DNA of 64,000 nt from JACCQS01 sp963766765 (GCA_963766765.1 CAVYBR010000014.1:1-64000); one strand, 5' to 3'. Counted from the stretch's first letter, positions 51,701 to 61,160 are shown. The notes: generated by a model from the sequence alone, not told the origin. Made by a program: numbers and translations.

Positions 51701-52780
51701 TCAGTCCTCTGGCCAACGGAGCAGGACAAGCTCAGCGCAGAACCCCGGCCCCATCGCCAGCAGCACGCCGTACGAACCCGGAACCGGCGCGGGTTCGGCG
51801 AGCGTCATGGCCAGGACGTGCAACACAGAGGCTGACGAGAGATTTCCCACGGTGGCCAGGGATGTCCACGCATGGCGCAGAGCATCCTCCGGAAGCGCGA
51901 GCGCTTGCTGGACCGCGGAGAGCACCTTTGGGCCACCAGGGTGGGAGATCCAGCGACTGATGTCGGAGATGTCGAGCTCTCGGGCGGCGAGAAAGCCCTT
52001 CATGTCGTCCGCGAGATGCTCACCGACGACATCGGCCACGCTCGCGTCAAGCACGATCCGGAACCCAGTGCCACCGATGTCCCAGCCCATGACTCGTTCG
52101 GTCCCGGGATAGAAGCGGGAGCGGGTCTCGATGACCTCCGGGCGGCTGGCGGGCCGGGCCGCCGCCCGGTTGGCACCAGTCATGACCACCGCCGCTGCGC
52201 CGTCTCCGAAGAGCCCACTGGCCACCAGGTTGGCCGTCGAGGCATCGTCGCGCTGGACAGTCAGCGAGCACAGTTCCACCGAGAGGAGCACCGCGACGTC
52301 GTCCGGATGACCCATCAAGTAGTCGTGGACGCGGGCAATTCCCGCCGCCCCGGCCACGCAACCGAGGCCGAAGATCGGAATCCGCTTCACATCCGACCGA
52401 AGACCCAGGCGGGGCACCAGCAGCGCGTCCAATGACGGTGCGGCGACCCCGGTGACTGACGTCGCCATGATCAGATCCACATCGAGTGGGCTCAGGCCGG
52501 CTTGGTCCAGCGCGTCGGTGATCGCCTGCGCGCCGAGGTCAACCCCCGCCCGGATGAACACATCGTTGGCCGCACCAAAACCGGCTAATCCGGCGTAGGC
52601 CTCCAGCGGTAGGACCAGGTGGCGCTGGTGCACCCCGGCATTGCCGTGCAGCCGGTTCAGGAGAGCAGGCGAGACCCCATGCGGCAGGACGAGGCCGCGG
52701 ACCATTGCCGTGATCTCTGCCTGGTCGTAGCGGTACTCGGGTAACGCCACGGCGACGGTCGCGACAGTGCTGGAGCCCAC
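51701..52780 (-). CDS. srsA: Type III polyketide synthase (alkylresorcinol/alkylpyrone synthase-like)
   Basis: A 359-residue chalcone-synthase-family enzyme. The Cys-His-Asn triad is intact: FGLGCVAGAAGIARVHDYL (Cys near 140), WISHPGGPKVL (His near 285) and VGNLSSASVLHVL (Asn near 318), with GDGAAAVVM. It extends a fatty acyl starter with malonyl-CoA units and cyclises it to resorcinols or pyrones. With the ICMT-like and flavoprotein genes it forms an srsABC-type phenolic-lipid operon. GTG 52780 is preferred (GAGG 8 bases upstream) over GTG 52798. Divergent from a TetR regulator. Confidence 0.88.
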   Translation of the reverse strand: MGSSTVATVAVALPEYRYDQAEITAMVRGLVLPHGVSPALLNRLHGNAGVHQRHLVLPLEAYAGLAGFGAANDVFIRAGVDLGAQAITDALDQAGLSPLDVDLIMATSVTGVAAPSLDALLVPRLGLRSDVKRIPIFGLGCVAGAAGIARVHDYLMGHPDDVAVLLSVELCSLTVQRDDASTANLVASGLFGDGAAAVVMTGANRAAARPASRPEVIETRSRFYPGTERVMGWDIGGTGFRIVLDASVADVVGEHLADDMKGFLAARELDISDISRWISHPGGPKVLSAVQQALALPEDALRHAWTSLATVGNLSSASVLHVLAMTLAEPAPVPGSYGVLLAMGPGFCAELVLLRWPED

Positions 52781-52869
52781 GCGACCATCCTCGTCCACCC
52801 CTCGGTTGTACCCGACGATCGCCTATCCGTGACCGCGCCGAACCAGGGCTGGGTGCAAATTCCCATGCG

Positions 52870-52882
52870 TGCGCATTGCGCA
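52870..52882. promoter_or_regulatory. Palindrome in the polyketide synthase/TetR divergent promoter
   Basis: TGCGCATTGCGCA, two TGCGCA arms around one T, in the 181 bases between the type III synthase and TetR starts. It is a reasonable binding site for the TetR protein encoded next to it. Confidence 0.35.
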
Positions 52883-52961
52883 GGTGCGTAGGCCGAGTGG
52901 TCTCAACGGGCCCGCAGTGAAAGACTGGCGAGTACAGCTGAGATGCAGGAGGGGGTGAGGT

Positions 52962-53678
52962 ATGACCGTCAACACCGATCCCGAGGGAATCGAGGCCGTT
53001 GAACGGCGGCTTCCACTCAGCCGCGAACTCATCATCTCTGCGGCCGTCCTTTTCGTGGACGACAACGGCTTGCCGGCCCTGACCATGCGGGGGCTTGGCA
53101 AGGAACTCGGCGTCGAGGCGATGTCGCTGTATCGGTACGTCAACGGCCGCGAGGATCTCCTCGAGGGCATCGTCGAGAGCATGGTCTCCGAGCTGCACTT
53201 GGACCCCGCCACCATGGAGCCGCTGAACGGCTGGCAGGGCTACCTGCAGTGGCTGGCCCATGGGGTACGGCGGATCGCGCACGAGCACCCCGCAGTCTTC
53301 CCGCTGATCGCGACTCGGCACCCGGCCGCGCCCTGGCTGCGGCCGCCGCTGCGCAGTCTGAAGGTCGTCGAGGACTTTCTCAGCGAGTTGATCTCGCGGG
53401 GCTTCACCGACGAGAGCGCAATCGCCGCCTACCGCGCGTTTTCCAGTTTCCTGCTGGGCCACCTTCTGCTGGAAGCGGCCGCCCGCACCAAGCACGATGT
53501 GATGGCCGAAGCCGTCAACCAGGCGGCACTCTCTCAGGACAGTTTCGAGTCCTCGATCCAGCAGTTCCCGCAGGTCTCGCGCCTGGGCGAAAGACTCGCC
53601 GAGGACCACAGTGACAGCGAGTTCGAGGCGGCGCTGGAGAACATGCTGGACCGGCTGGATCGCACCCTCGCGCACTGA
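52962..53678 (+). CDS. TetR-family transcriptional regulator
   Basis: A 238-residue regulator with HTH at about 20-66 (SRELIISAAVLFVDDNGLPA; TMRGLGKELGVEAMSLYRYV, then NGREDLLEGI) and a C-terminal domain of the TetR_C type (tetracycline-repressor class), with a Ser/Glu-rich tail. ATG 52962 follows GGAGGGGGTGAGG. It is divergent from the phenolic-lipid operon and probably represses it. Confidence 0.88.
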   Translation: MTVNTDPEGIEAVERRLPLSRELIISAAVLFVDDNGLPALTMRGLGKELGVEAMSLYRYVNGREDLLEGIVESMVSELHLDPATMEPLNGWQGYLQWLAHGVRRIAHEHPAVFPLIATRHPAAPWLRPPLRSLKVVEDFLSELISRGFTDESAIAAYRAFSSFLLGHLLLEAAARTKHDVMAEAVNQAALSQDSFESSIQQFPQVSRLGERLAEDHSDSEFEAALENMLDRLDRTLAH

Positions 53679-53795
53679 TCGTCAGGCGCGAGCGAGTTCA
53701 GGTGCAGGAAACGACGACGGTGATCGCAGGGATCGTCCGCGCCGTCAGGACAGGCAACGTCTGGCTGGCCGCGTCGCCCCGAACTCAGGAGCGTC

Positions 53796-55127
53796 GTGAG
53801 TCCTAGTCCGCACGCCGGTGTGCCAGACGCGGGTTCCGGGCTCTTCAGCCGTGGGACGTGGGCGGAAGCTCGTCGAATCGCCGGCGTGCTGCGCAGGGAG
53901 ACCGTCGGCGGTGTGCTGCTCCTGCTGGCGACGCTGGCCGCCCTGGTGTGGGCGAACTCGCCGTGGAGCGACACGTATTTCGCACTACGCGACGCGCAGT
54001 TCGGTCCGAGCGCGTTGCACTTGAACCTGACGGCGGGGCAGTGGGCGTCGGATGGCCTCCTCGCCGTCTTCTTTTTCGTGGCCGGACTGGAGCTCAAGCG
54101 CGAATTCGTCGCGGGCGACCTACGGGACCCCCGCCGTGCGGCGTTGCCGGTCGCCGCCGCCCTAGGGGGAATGGCGGTGCCAGCACTGCTGTTCGTCCTG
54201 GTCAATCGCAGCGCTGGCGGGGGTGCACTGCAGGGTTGGGCGATTCCGACCGCTACCGACATTGCATTCGCCCTAGCGGTATTGGCCGTGATCAGCACTC
54301 ATCTGCCCTCGGCGCTACGCACTTTCTTGCTGACCCTTGCCGTGGTGGACGACCTATTCGCCATCAGCATCATCGCGATCTTCTTCACACGCGATCTGGC
54401 AGTTACCCCGCTGCTCTTGGCTCTGCTGCCCCTGGCCGGCTTTGCGGTTCTGGTTCAGCGGAGGGTCCGGTCCTGGTGGCTGTTGCTGCCGCTGGCTGCA
54501 GCGGCCTGGGCACTGGTACACGCCTCGGGGGTGCACGCCACCGTTGCGGGGGTCCTGCTGGGTTTCGCCGTACCGGTGCTGCGCCGGGACCGGCCCGATC
54601 ATGGCGAGGCCGGGCCTGGATTGGCCGAGCATTTCGAGCACCGCTTTCGCCCCGTCTCTGCGGGGGTCGCCGTTCCCATCTTTGCGTTCTTCTCCGCGGG
54701 CGTGGCCATAGGCGGCCTGGCAGGGCTGGGTGCGGCGCTCACGGATCCGATTGCGATCGGCGTCATAGCGGGGCTCGTGCTCGGCAAGGTGGTCGGCATC
54801 TTCGGTGCAACATTCCTCGTCGCTCGGTTCAGTCACGCCGAGCTCGACGGCGATCTCGGCTGGATTGATGTGCTGGGCTTGGCGCTTCTAGCCGGGGTCG
54901 GCTTTACGGTCTCCCTGCTCATCGGTGAGTTGGCCTATGGCGCCGGCAGTGAACGCGACGAGGTGGTCAAGGTCGCCGTGCTGGTCGGCAGCCTGGTCAG
55001 CGCCCTCTTGGCTGCCGGGGTATTGGGCGTACGCAACCGCATCTACCGACAGATTCACGAGGCAGAAAGCGTCGACAGCGACCATGACGGCGTTCCAGAT
55101 GTCTACCGAAGTGGCGAGGGCCGATAG
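53796..55127 (+). CDS. nhaA: Na+/H+ antiporter NhaA
   Basis: A 443-residue inner-membrane antiporter with about 12 helices. The ion-path motif PTATDIAFALAVLAVI and the tandem aspartates in LAVVDDLFAISIIAIFF (equivalent to Asp163/164 of E. coli) are present, as is FFFVAGLELKREF. The C-terminus has a polar extension of about 30 residues (DSDHDGVPDV, calcium-loop-like). GTG 53796 lies 117 bases after the TetR stop; that gap holds no gene. It drives sodium out using the proton gradient. Confidence 0.93.
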   Translation: MSPSPHAGVPDAGSGLFSRGTWAEARRIAGVLRRETVGGVLLLLATLAALVWANSPWSDTYFALRDAQFGPSALHLNLTAGQWASDGLLAVFFFVAGLELKREFVAGDLRDPRRAALPVAAALGGMAVPALLFVLVNRSAGGGALQGWAIPTATDIAFALAVLAVISTHLPSALRTFLLTLAVVDDLFAISIIAIFFTRDLAVTPLLLALLPLAGFAVLVQRRVRSWWLLLPLAAAAWALVHASGVHATVAGVLLGFAVPVLRRDRPDHGEAGPGLAEHFEHRFRPVSAGVAVPIFAFFSAGVAIGGLAGLGAALTDPIAIGVIAGLVLGKVVGIFGATFLVARFSHAELDGDLGWIDVLGLALLAGVGFTVSLLIGELAYGAGSERDEVVKVAVLVGSLVSALLAAGVLGVRNRIYRQIHEAESVDSDHDGVPDVYRSGEGR

Positions 55128-55216
55128 GCGTAGTCGTCGGTCGCTGTCATAAGCTCATCCCCGGTGCGCCGGGAAGTCTGGTCGGCAACGTCCCTTGCGA
55201 CCCTGGAGCGCCCCCG

Positions 55217-55702
55217 ATGCAAGCTCGCGATCTTGCCGAAGAAGTCCCTACCGTTAGCCGTGAGGCGACCGCCCTGGACGCGGCGGCGGTGATCGCGCAG
55301 CATCGGCTGGCGGGACTGATCGTCGCCGATGAAGCCGGCGTGCCCATCGCCGTTGTGCCCGGCACCCAAGTGCTGAAACTCGTCGTACCTCGATACGTCC
55401 GGGAGGATCCTTCCCTCGCCCACGTGTACGACGAGGCCGGCGCTGAAGAGCTATGCGCGGTCCTGCGCGACAAGTCGGTCGCCGAGTTGTTGGATTCGGA
55501 AGACATCGAAAGCCGGTCGCTTCCGGGTGTCCTGCCTGAGGACACCCTGATAGAGATTGCGGCCGTCATGGTGGAGACCCACTCCCCACTGGTGGTGGTC
55601 CGCGATCATGCCGGTCGGTACTCCGGTGCCATCACGCTCGCAAGGGCGATGGCGGCGATCGTCGCCGCGGCGAACCGTGCGGAACCGACGGCCGGGTCCT
55701 GA
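55217..55702 (+). CDS. CBS-domain protein
   Basis: A 161-residue protein made of a pair of CBS modules (about 1-60 and 85-150), motifs RLAGLIVADEAGVPIAVV and SPLVVVRDHAGRYSGAIT. CBS pairs bind adenine nucleotides and adjust partner activity. It sits 3 bases before the ArsB/NhaD-type transporter gene, so it is probably its cytoplasmic regulatory partner. Confidence 0.88.
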   Translation: MQARDLAEEVPTVSREATALDAAAVIAQHRLAGLIVADEAGVPIAVVPGTQVLKLVVPRYVREDPSLAHVYDEAGAEELCAVLRDKSVAELLDSEDIESRSLPGVLPEDTLIEIAAVMVETHSPLVVVRDHAGRYSGAITLARAMAAIVAAANRAEPTAGS

Positions 55703-55705
55703 CGC

Positions 55706-56995
55706 ATGACACTTCAAGCGATCCTTGCGGTCGCGGTATTCGTTGTCGCCTACATCTTCATCGCGACCGAGCGGATTCCCCGCGTAGCTGCGGCCCTCGG
55801 CGGCGCGGCGCTGATGTTGGTCATCGGCGCCACAGGAGCAGACGAAGCGTTCTTCGCCGAAGAGACCGGCATCGACTGGAACGTCATCTTCCTACTGCTC
55901 GGAATGATGATCATCGTGGGTGTGCTCCGCCAGACGGGCGTGTTCGAGTTCATGGCGATTTGGGCAGCCAAGCGCGCCAAAGCAAAGCCGTACCGCGTCA
56001 TGGTCATGCTGGTGCTGATCACGGCTGTCGCCTCGGCCGCCTTGGACAACGTCACGACGGTGCTGCTCGTTGCGCCCGTCACGCTGCTCATCTGTGAGCG
56101 GCTCGGAACAAACCCAGTTCCGTACCTGCTCGCGGAGGTGATGGCCTCAAACATCGGGGGCACCGCAACGTTGATCGGCGATCCGCCGAACATCATCATC
56201 GCCAGCCGCGCCGACCTGTCGTTCAACGACTTTCTGATCAACCTGGCACCGATCGTCCTGATCCTGTTAGCCGTCTTCGTGCTCATGTGCCGGTTCTTGT
56301 TCAGAAAGGCCTTCGTCTACCACGCCGACCGGGCCGAGCGGGTGATGGCCTTGCAGGAGCGTGAGGCGATCACCGACCGCACGCTGCTCTGGCGGTCTCT
56401 CGGCGTCCTTGCCCTCGTGCTGGTGGGATTCGTTGCGCACTCCGCCCTGCATGTCGAGCCGAGCATTGTTGCGATGCTCGGCGCGGGACTCCTCGTCGCG
56501 GTATCCGGCGTCACGTCGAGCAAGTATCTGGGCGACGTCGAATGGGAGACCTTGGTCTTCTTCGCAGGGCTGTTCATCATGGTGGGCTCGTTGGTCAACG
56601 TTGGTGTGATCGAGCAGATCGGCGAGGTGGCGACCGAGGCAGTAGGCGACAACTACTTCGCCGCCGCGACCGGATTGCTCTTCGGATCCGCAATCCTGTC
56701 CGGAATCGTGGACAACATCCCCTACGTGGCGACAATGGCGCCGCTCGTGGCGGGACTGGTGGCCGGCAGCGGCGGTAGTCCGGAGGGCAGCGCACTGTGG
56801 TGGGCACTTGCGCTGGGGGCCGATCTCGGTGGCAACGCGACGGCAGTGGGAGCGAGCGCGAACGTGGTCGTCACGGGCATCGCTGCCCGCAACGGTCATC
56901 CGATCTCTTTCTGGACCTTCACGAAGTACGGCAGCGTCGTCACAGTCGTCACGGTTCTGCTGTCGTGGCCATATCTCTGGCTGCGGTACTACTGA
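55706..56995 (+). CDS. ArsB/NhaD/citrate-type ion transporter
   Basis: A 429-residue membrane protein of the ion-transporter superfamily with about 11 helices. Two repeated signatures are visible: SNIGGTATLIGDPPNIIIAS near residue 150 and GADLGGNATAVGASANVVV near 372. It could exchange sodium for protons or move arsenite or dicarboxylates; coupling to a CBS protein and closeness to nhaA favour cation homeostasis. No arsenic genes are nearby. Confidence 0.87.
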   Translation: MTLQAILAVAVFVVAYIFIATERIPRVAAALGGAALMLVIGATGADEAFFAEETGIDWNVIFLLLGMMIIVGVLRQTGVFEFMAIWAAKRAKAKPYRVMVMLVLITAVASAALDNVTTVLLVAPVTLLICERLGTNPVPYLLAEVMASNIGGTATLIGDPPNIIIASRADLSFNDFLINLAPIVLILLAVFVLMCRFLFRKAFVYHADRAERVMALQEREAITDRTLLWRSLGVLALVLVGFVAHSALHVEPSIVAMLGAGLLVAVSGVTSSKYLGDVEWETLVFFAGLFIMVGSLVNVGVIEQIGEVATEAVGDNYFAAATGLLFGSAILSGIVDNIPYVATMAPLVAGLVAGSGGSPEGSALWWALALGADLGGNATAVGASANVVVTGIAARNGHPISFWTFTKYGSVVTVVTVLLSWPYLWLRYY

Positions 56996-57084
56996 TGCTC
57001 AACAACCGACTCGCTGCCGAGGTGGCCCAGGCAGCGGTGTTGGCGGGCGGCACGGCAGCCGTGCCGGCGGCTCCGCATGGTTGA
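56995..57084 (+). CDS. Possible 29-codon leader or remnant ORF
   Basis: Starts at an ATG overlapping the transporter stop (TGATG) and ends 8 bases into the ABC ATPase gene; it encodes MLNNRLAAEVAQAAVLAGGT and ends PHG. It could couple translation from the transporter gene to the ABC genes, or be chance. No ribosome site or family match is seen. Confidence 0.25.
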   Translation: MLNNRLAAEVAQAAVLAGGTAAVPAAPHG

Positions 57085-57820
57085 GGCCGGCTTGGCTGCG
57101 GTCGGCCTCTCCCGCCGGTTCCGGGGTGGCGCGGGTGTGCACGGCGTGGACCTCCGGGTCGAGCCGGGCGATATTCATGCCCTCGTCGGTCTCAATGGTG
57201 CCGGCAAGTCGACACTTATGAAGTTGATTCTCGGCATGCTCACGCCTGACGCGGGCAGCGTTGCGATCAACGGGGTGGACGTTCGCTGCGCCCCGGCGAT
57301 GACCTGGGCCGGAGTCGGGCACCTCGTCGAGCACCCTCTGGCCTACCCGGAACTCACGGCCCGCGCGAATCTCGGGCTCGGGGCTCGCCTGCACGGGGTT
57401 GAACCACGGCACATCGCAAGGCTTGTCGATGTCGTTCTCGACGAGTTGGCGCTCACGCCGTACGCGAACGTACGAGCCAGGGTTCTCTCCAGCGGCAACC
57501 GACAGCGGCTCGGCCTCGCTTCCGCTTTACAACACAACGCCGCGCTGATTGTGCTGGACGAGCCGACCAACACGTTGGACCCCTCCGGGGTGATCCTTCT
57601 GCGCGAAGCGCTGTTGCGACGTGCTCAAGGGGCGGGCGCCGCTGTACTCGTGTCCAGCCACCACTTGGACGAGGTCGCCCGCATTGCAAACCGCATTTCC
57701 GTGCTCAACGAGGGGAGGATCATCGGCAGTCTGGATCCTGGCGGCATTGACATCGAGCGGTCCTTCTTCGGCCTGATTCACGCAGACAAGATCCATCCCG
57801 AACGCCCGGGTTCGACATGA
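57077..57820 (+). CDS. ABC transporter ATP-binding protein
   Basis: A 247-residue ATPase: Walker A GLNGAGKSTLMKL near 40, signature LSSGNRQRLGLASAL near 135, Walker B ALIVLDEPTNTLDPSG near 160, H-loop SSHHLDEVARIA near 195. The sequence is like bacitracin/lantibiotic-type (BcrA, CcmA-like) exporters with a separate permease. Ser replaces one Gly of the LSGGQ signature. It overlaps the permease gene by 4 bases. Confidence 0.9.
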   Translation: MVEAGLAAVGLSRRFRGGAGVHGVDLRVEPGDIHALVGLNGAGKSTLMKLILGMLTPDAGSVAINGVDVRCAPAMTWAGVGHLVEHPLAYPELTARANLGLGARLHGVEPRHIARLVDVVLDELALTPYANVRARVLSSGNRQRLGLASALQHNAALIVLDEPTNTLDPSGVILLREALLRRAQGAGAAVLVSSHHLDEVARIANRISVLNEGRIIGSLDPGGIDIERSFFGLIHADKIHPERPGST

Positions 57821-58599
57821 CCCGTTCGCGCCTGCTCGGCGCGGCGCTCTCGACCGAGGCTCGCAAGCTCCGCAGTGGACGCGTGGGGGTGGCTATCCTG
57901 ATCATCCTGGATGTCGGCATCCCTCTCGTGTGCATGGCTGCCCTGCTGGGCGCGCGAAGCGACGACCCTGTGCTCGCCGCCAAGCTCGGTCCGCTCGTCG
58001 CGGAGGGGGGCTGGGAGGGCTTTCTGTCAGCAAGCGCACAGGTCACAGCTGTGGGCGGTCTGTTGGCGTTCGGGGTGGTCCTCGCTTGGCAGTTCGGCCG
58101 TGAGTTCAGCGAGGGGACCATCACCGGGTTGTTCGCGATCCCGGTGCCACGCCGAAGCGTGGCCGCCGCCAAGCTCCTCGTCTACCTGGGTTGGGTGCTC
58201 GCGGTCACCACCGGCTTGATCCTTGTCCTGCTGATTGCCGGGGCCAGTCTCGGACTCGGCGTGCCGCGAAGCGAGGTGTGGCTGCTCCTTGCCCAGCAGT
58301 ACGGTCTGGTGCTCTTGACCGCGGGGCTCGCCATCCCCGCGGCCTGGGCGGCCACGCTGGGTCGCGGCCTGCTGAGCGGGATCGCCGCCATCATTGGCGT
58401 GATCGTGCTCGCCCAGATCGCTGTCTTCACTGGTCTGGGCGCATGGTTCCCGTTCTCTGCCCCAGGGCTCTGGGCCGCGACGGGCGGCGCAGAGCCCCAG
58501 ACGTCGGTCTCAGTTGGACAATTGGCCCTCGTCGGGCCCGTCACCGCGGCGTTTGCTGGGCTGACCCTGCGAGCTTGGCATTGTCTCGAGCTGGATTGA
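57817..58599 (+). CDS. ABC-2 type transporter permease
   Basis: A 260-residue membrane protein with six helices, an N-terminal cytoplasmic segment (STEARKLRSGR) typical of ABC-2 permeases, and GREFSEGTITGLFAIPVPRR between helices 2 and 3. Together with the preceding ATPase (ATGA overlap) it forms a drug- or peptide-export pump or an antibiotic-resistance pump; no adjacent sensor kinase is seen. A perfect GATGACGTCATC palindrome covers its stop codon. Confidence 0.87.
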   Translation: MTRSRLLGAALSTEARKLRSGRVGVAILIILDVGIPLVCMAALLGARSDDPVLAAKLGPLVAEGGWEGFLSASAQVTAVGGLLAFGVVLAWQFGREFSEGTITGLFAIPVPRRSVAAAKLLVYLGWVLAVTTGLILVLLIAGASLGLGVPRSEVWLLLAQQYGLVLLTAGLAIPAAWAATLGRGLLSGIAAIIGVIVLAQIAVFTGLGAWFPFSAPGLWAATGGAEPQTSVSVGQLALVGPVTAAFAGLTLRAWHCLELD

Positions 58600-58633
58600 T
58601 GACGTCATCGGTCTCTCTGTTCGGGCTGAGGAT

Positions 58634-58876
58634 CTAGTCGAACAGTGTGGACTCCGCGCTGACCTCAGCCTGACTTGGCATGAGGATCCAGAGCACTGGG
58701 TAGATCAGGAGTTGGCTGCCAGGCAGCAGCATGAGGGCGCCGACAAACAACAGTCGCGCGGGCCACGGGTCGATCCCGAACCGCTGCCCGAGACCGGCGC
58801 AGACGCCGCCGAGGATTCGACCGTTGCGTGGTCGCACGAGGCCACCGCGGCGCATCGAGTCGTGGATCTTGTCCAT
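58634..58876 (-). CDS. PspC-domain membrane protein
   Basis: An 80-residue protein with the PspC pattern: basic N-terminus with GLVRPRNGRILGGVCAGLGQ and RFGIDPWPARLLFV, then a hydrophobic segment (LMLLPGSQLLIYPVLWILMP). PspC proteins sense envelope stress or interact with stress regulators. ATG 58876 follows AAAGGA. It lacks the extra domains of larger PspC proteins. Confidence 0.87.
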   Translation of the reverse strand: MDKIHDSMRRGGLVRPRNGRILGGVCAGLGQRFGIDPWPARLLFVGALMLLPGSQLLIYPVLWILMPSQAEVSAESTLFD

Positions 58877-59002
58877 GGGTTGTTCATTCCTTTGGTGGTA
58901 GGTCGATCTGACCTGTCCAGCCTGCGTCGCCGTCCTGCTATCGGCATCGGGGAACACCCCGGTCGACACCCTGAACCACTCCCGATCCGGTTCTGGGCGC
59001 GG

Positions 59003-61084
59003 CTAGAACCGACCGCCGCCGCCGCGCCGGCCACGGCTTCCTGAGCCGCCGAAGCTGCCCGCCGATCGGCGACCACCACCGCCACCAAAGCCCCCGCCGA
59101 AGCCGCCGCCGCCGAAGCCCCCGCCTCGCCCGCCACCGAACAGGATCCCGCCAAGGATCAGGCTGCCCAGATCTGGACCGCCGCGACCCCGGTATCCCCG
59201 CCCACTGAATCCGCCAGCACCGCCCCCGCCACCGATGGTCGCGCCGACATCGTTGTGCGCGTATTGCAAGGCCTGTTGGCCCAGCGTGTCGGCGTAGTGA
59301 GCCTCACGCAGTGCGCCGGCCGGATCTGTGGACGCCGCTTCCATGGCCTGATCGAGATGTCGTTGCCCTTCGGCAAGCCGGGTCCGTGCGTCGCTGCCGA
59401 CCGCACCACGTCTGGTTGTGATGAAGTCGCCCGCCGCGGCAAGTGAGGACTGCGCGGTCAGCATCGCCTGCTCGAGGGTCCGGGCAAGGTGCCGCGCCTG
59501 CGCGGACGCCTCCCGCGCCGAGGCCAGCGCCTCGTCCAGCGCGAGATCTGCCTCGGTCAATCGCCGAAGGGCAAGGAGGGGATCCGGGAGACTCGCGGGC
59601 GTCGGCGTCAGCGCGGCATCAGCCGCGGCCACGGCGGCCTCCGCACGGGCGACGATCGGGCCGAGGCCGTCGGCCGAGCCCGTGGCAAGCAGGGAGCGGG
59701 CCTCGGCAAGGTCTTGCTCAGTCTCGCTTCGGGCCGCGGCGATGTGCGTGCCGGCCTCCTCGAGTTCGGTTTCGAGCCGCCACAACCCGTCCAGGAGTTG
59801 GTCGGCTTGTGCCGTGGCATCTTCGGCGGTTCGCAGGGACACCACACTGGCGCTCGGGGTGGCTGATACGAGCGCCGTACGAGCCTCGCCGAGCTCAGTT
59901 CGGGCGTTGTCCAACAGGATCTGGGCCTGTTCGACATCGTCGGCGATGGAGCTCAATGCCGTGGCGGCATAGCGCTCCTGTAGTGCGGCGAGGCGTGCCT
60001 TCTCCTTCGGGAGCCGACCGCTGACCAGGTCGACCTTGGGGCCAAGTTCCGCCAGCACCTGGGGGGCGGTGCGGTCGAGGTCGCGCAGCCGGTCGAAGGC
60101 CTCGGACTGGGCGTCGAGTCGCTCATCGGCGGACTGACACAGCCGCAGGATCTCGGCGAGCATGCTGCGCTTCTGCGCATCGTTCTCGGGCACTTCGTCG
60201 TCCAGCTGCTGACGCAGGGTGAAGCCCTGGCTGAGTTCGGCGCGCGAGGCGTCCAGCGCCTCCTGAAATCCGGCCACAGCCTCGTCGCCGAACTGGCCCC
60301 GGGCGAACGTCAGCTCCTGCTCCGACGTCTGGACCGCGTCGTCGAGGTCGATCAGCGCCGTGCTGGCGCTGAAGGTCATCTGCTCAGTGGCAACCTTCGC
60401 GTACGGGTCCGGCGGTGCTGGTGGGCCCGTCGGTCCTCGCGGTGCGGTGGCGGTCCCTCCGGTCTCCTCGCGCTCCGTGCGGGCGCGGCGACGCTTTCGA
60501 ACCAGGATGTAGCCGCCGACGAGCAGGACCGCGGCCCCGAGCAGCAGTGCAATGGGAATCCCGCCACCGCTGTCTGAAGACTGCGAACTGCCGTCATCGC
60601 CCGATCCGGCCGTAAGCAGGCCCTCCGCCAAGGCGATCACCGCGCCGGCCCAATCCTGGGCGGACAGCAGCGGCTCGACCTCGCTGGCCGTCAGGTCGGC
60701 AAGCTCGTCGTCGGAGAGTGGAAAGTCAGGGTCGACCGACAAGCCGTAGGCACGGTCGTCGACGGCCACCGCAAAGAGAACGTCGCGGCTACCCAGCTGG
60801 GACTCCGTCGCCGTCTGGTTGGCCCAGCTCTCCCCGTCCAGCCCGTCGAAGCTGCTCACGAAGACGACGAACAACTGGGTTCCGTCCACCGCCCGCAGCC
60901 GATCGAGTGCCCCTCCGACCGTTGCCTCGTCGCCGGCCAGCGCGTCGACGCGGTCAGTGATCTGATCCTGTGCTCGAAACGGCGGCTCGGCGGTCGCCAC
61001 ACCGATGCTCAGGAACGCGGACACCGCAACGGCGGCCAGGCATGCGGCCAGCGCCAGTCCTGCAGCTCGCCCCGCACTGTGCAT
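59003..61084 (-). CDS. Large TPM-domain membrane protein with coiled coil and Gly-rich C-terminus
   Basis: A 693-residue protein. Residues 1-32 are a signal peptide; about 33-165 form a TPM domain (DRVDALAGDEATVGGALDRL; LFVVFVSSFDGLDGESWANQT); about 178-196 is a membrane helix (IPIALLLGAAVLLVGGYILV) followed by RKRRRARTERE; about 230-620 is a long helical, Ala/Glu-rich cytoplasmic region likely to form coiled coils; the last 70 residues are extremely Gly-rich and end SRGRRGGGGRF. The external TPM and large internal helical part suggest envelope maintenance or stress function; it is divergent from the deaminase gene. Confidence 0.87.
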   Translation of the reverse strand: MHSAGRAAGLALAACLAAVAVSAFLSIGVATAEPPFRAQDQITDRVDALAGDEATVGGALDRLRAVDGTQLFVVFVSSFDGLDGESWANQTATESQLGSRDVLFAVAVDDRAYGLSVDPDFPLSDDELADLTASEVEPLLSAQDWAGAVIALAEGLLTAGSGDDGSSQSSDSGGGIPIALLLGAAVLLVGGYILVRKRRRARTEREETGGTATAPRGPTGPPAPPDPYAKVATEQMTFSASTALIDLDDAVQTSEQELTFARGQFGDEAVAGFQEALDASRAELSQGFTLRQQLDDEVPENDAQKRSMLAEILRLCQSADERLDAQSEAFDRLRDLDRTAPQVLAELGPKVDLVSGRLPKEKARLAALQERYAATALSSIADDVEQAQILLDNARTELGEARTALVSATPSASVVSLRTAEDATAQADQLLDGLWRLETELEEAGTHIAAARSETEQDLAEARSLLATGSADGLGPIVARAEAAVAAADAALTPTPASLPDPLLALRRLTEADLALDEALASAREASAQARHLARTLEQAMLTAQSSLAAAGDFITTRRGAVGSDARTRLAEGQRHLDQAMEAASTDPAGALREAHYADTLGQQALQYAHNDVGATIGGGGGAGGFSGRGYRGRGGPDLGSLILGGILFGGGRGGGFGGGGFGGGFGGGGGRRSAGSFGGSGSRGRRGGGGRF

Positions 61085-61160
61085 GGTTCTCCTCAGCCTC
61101 AGATGTCTCCGTCCCGATCATTGCAGCCAGCCGGGTCGTGGCTAGGGGAAGATAGGGCTG

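Noticed and set aside
58598..58609. Perfect palindrome GATGACGTCATC
   Set aside because: It covers the stop codon of the ABC permease and no gene starts beside it, so an operator role is unlikely; no U-tract for a terminator.
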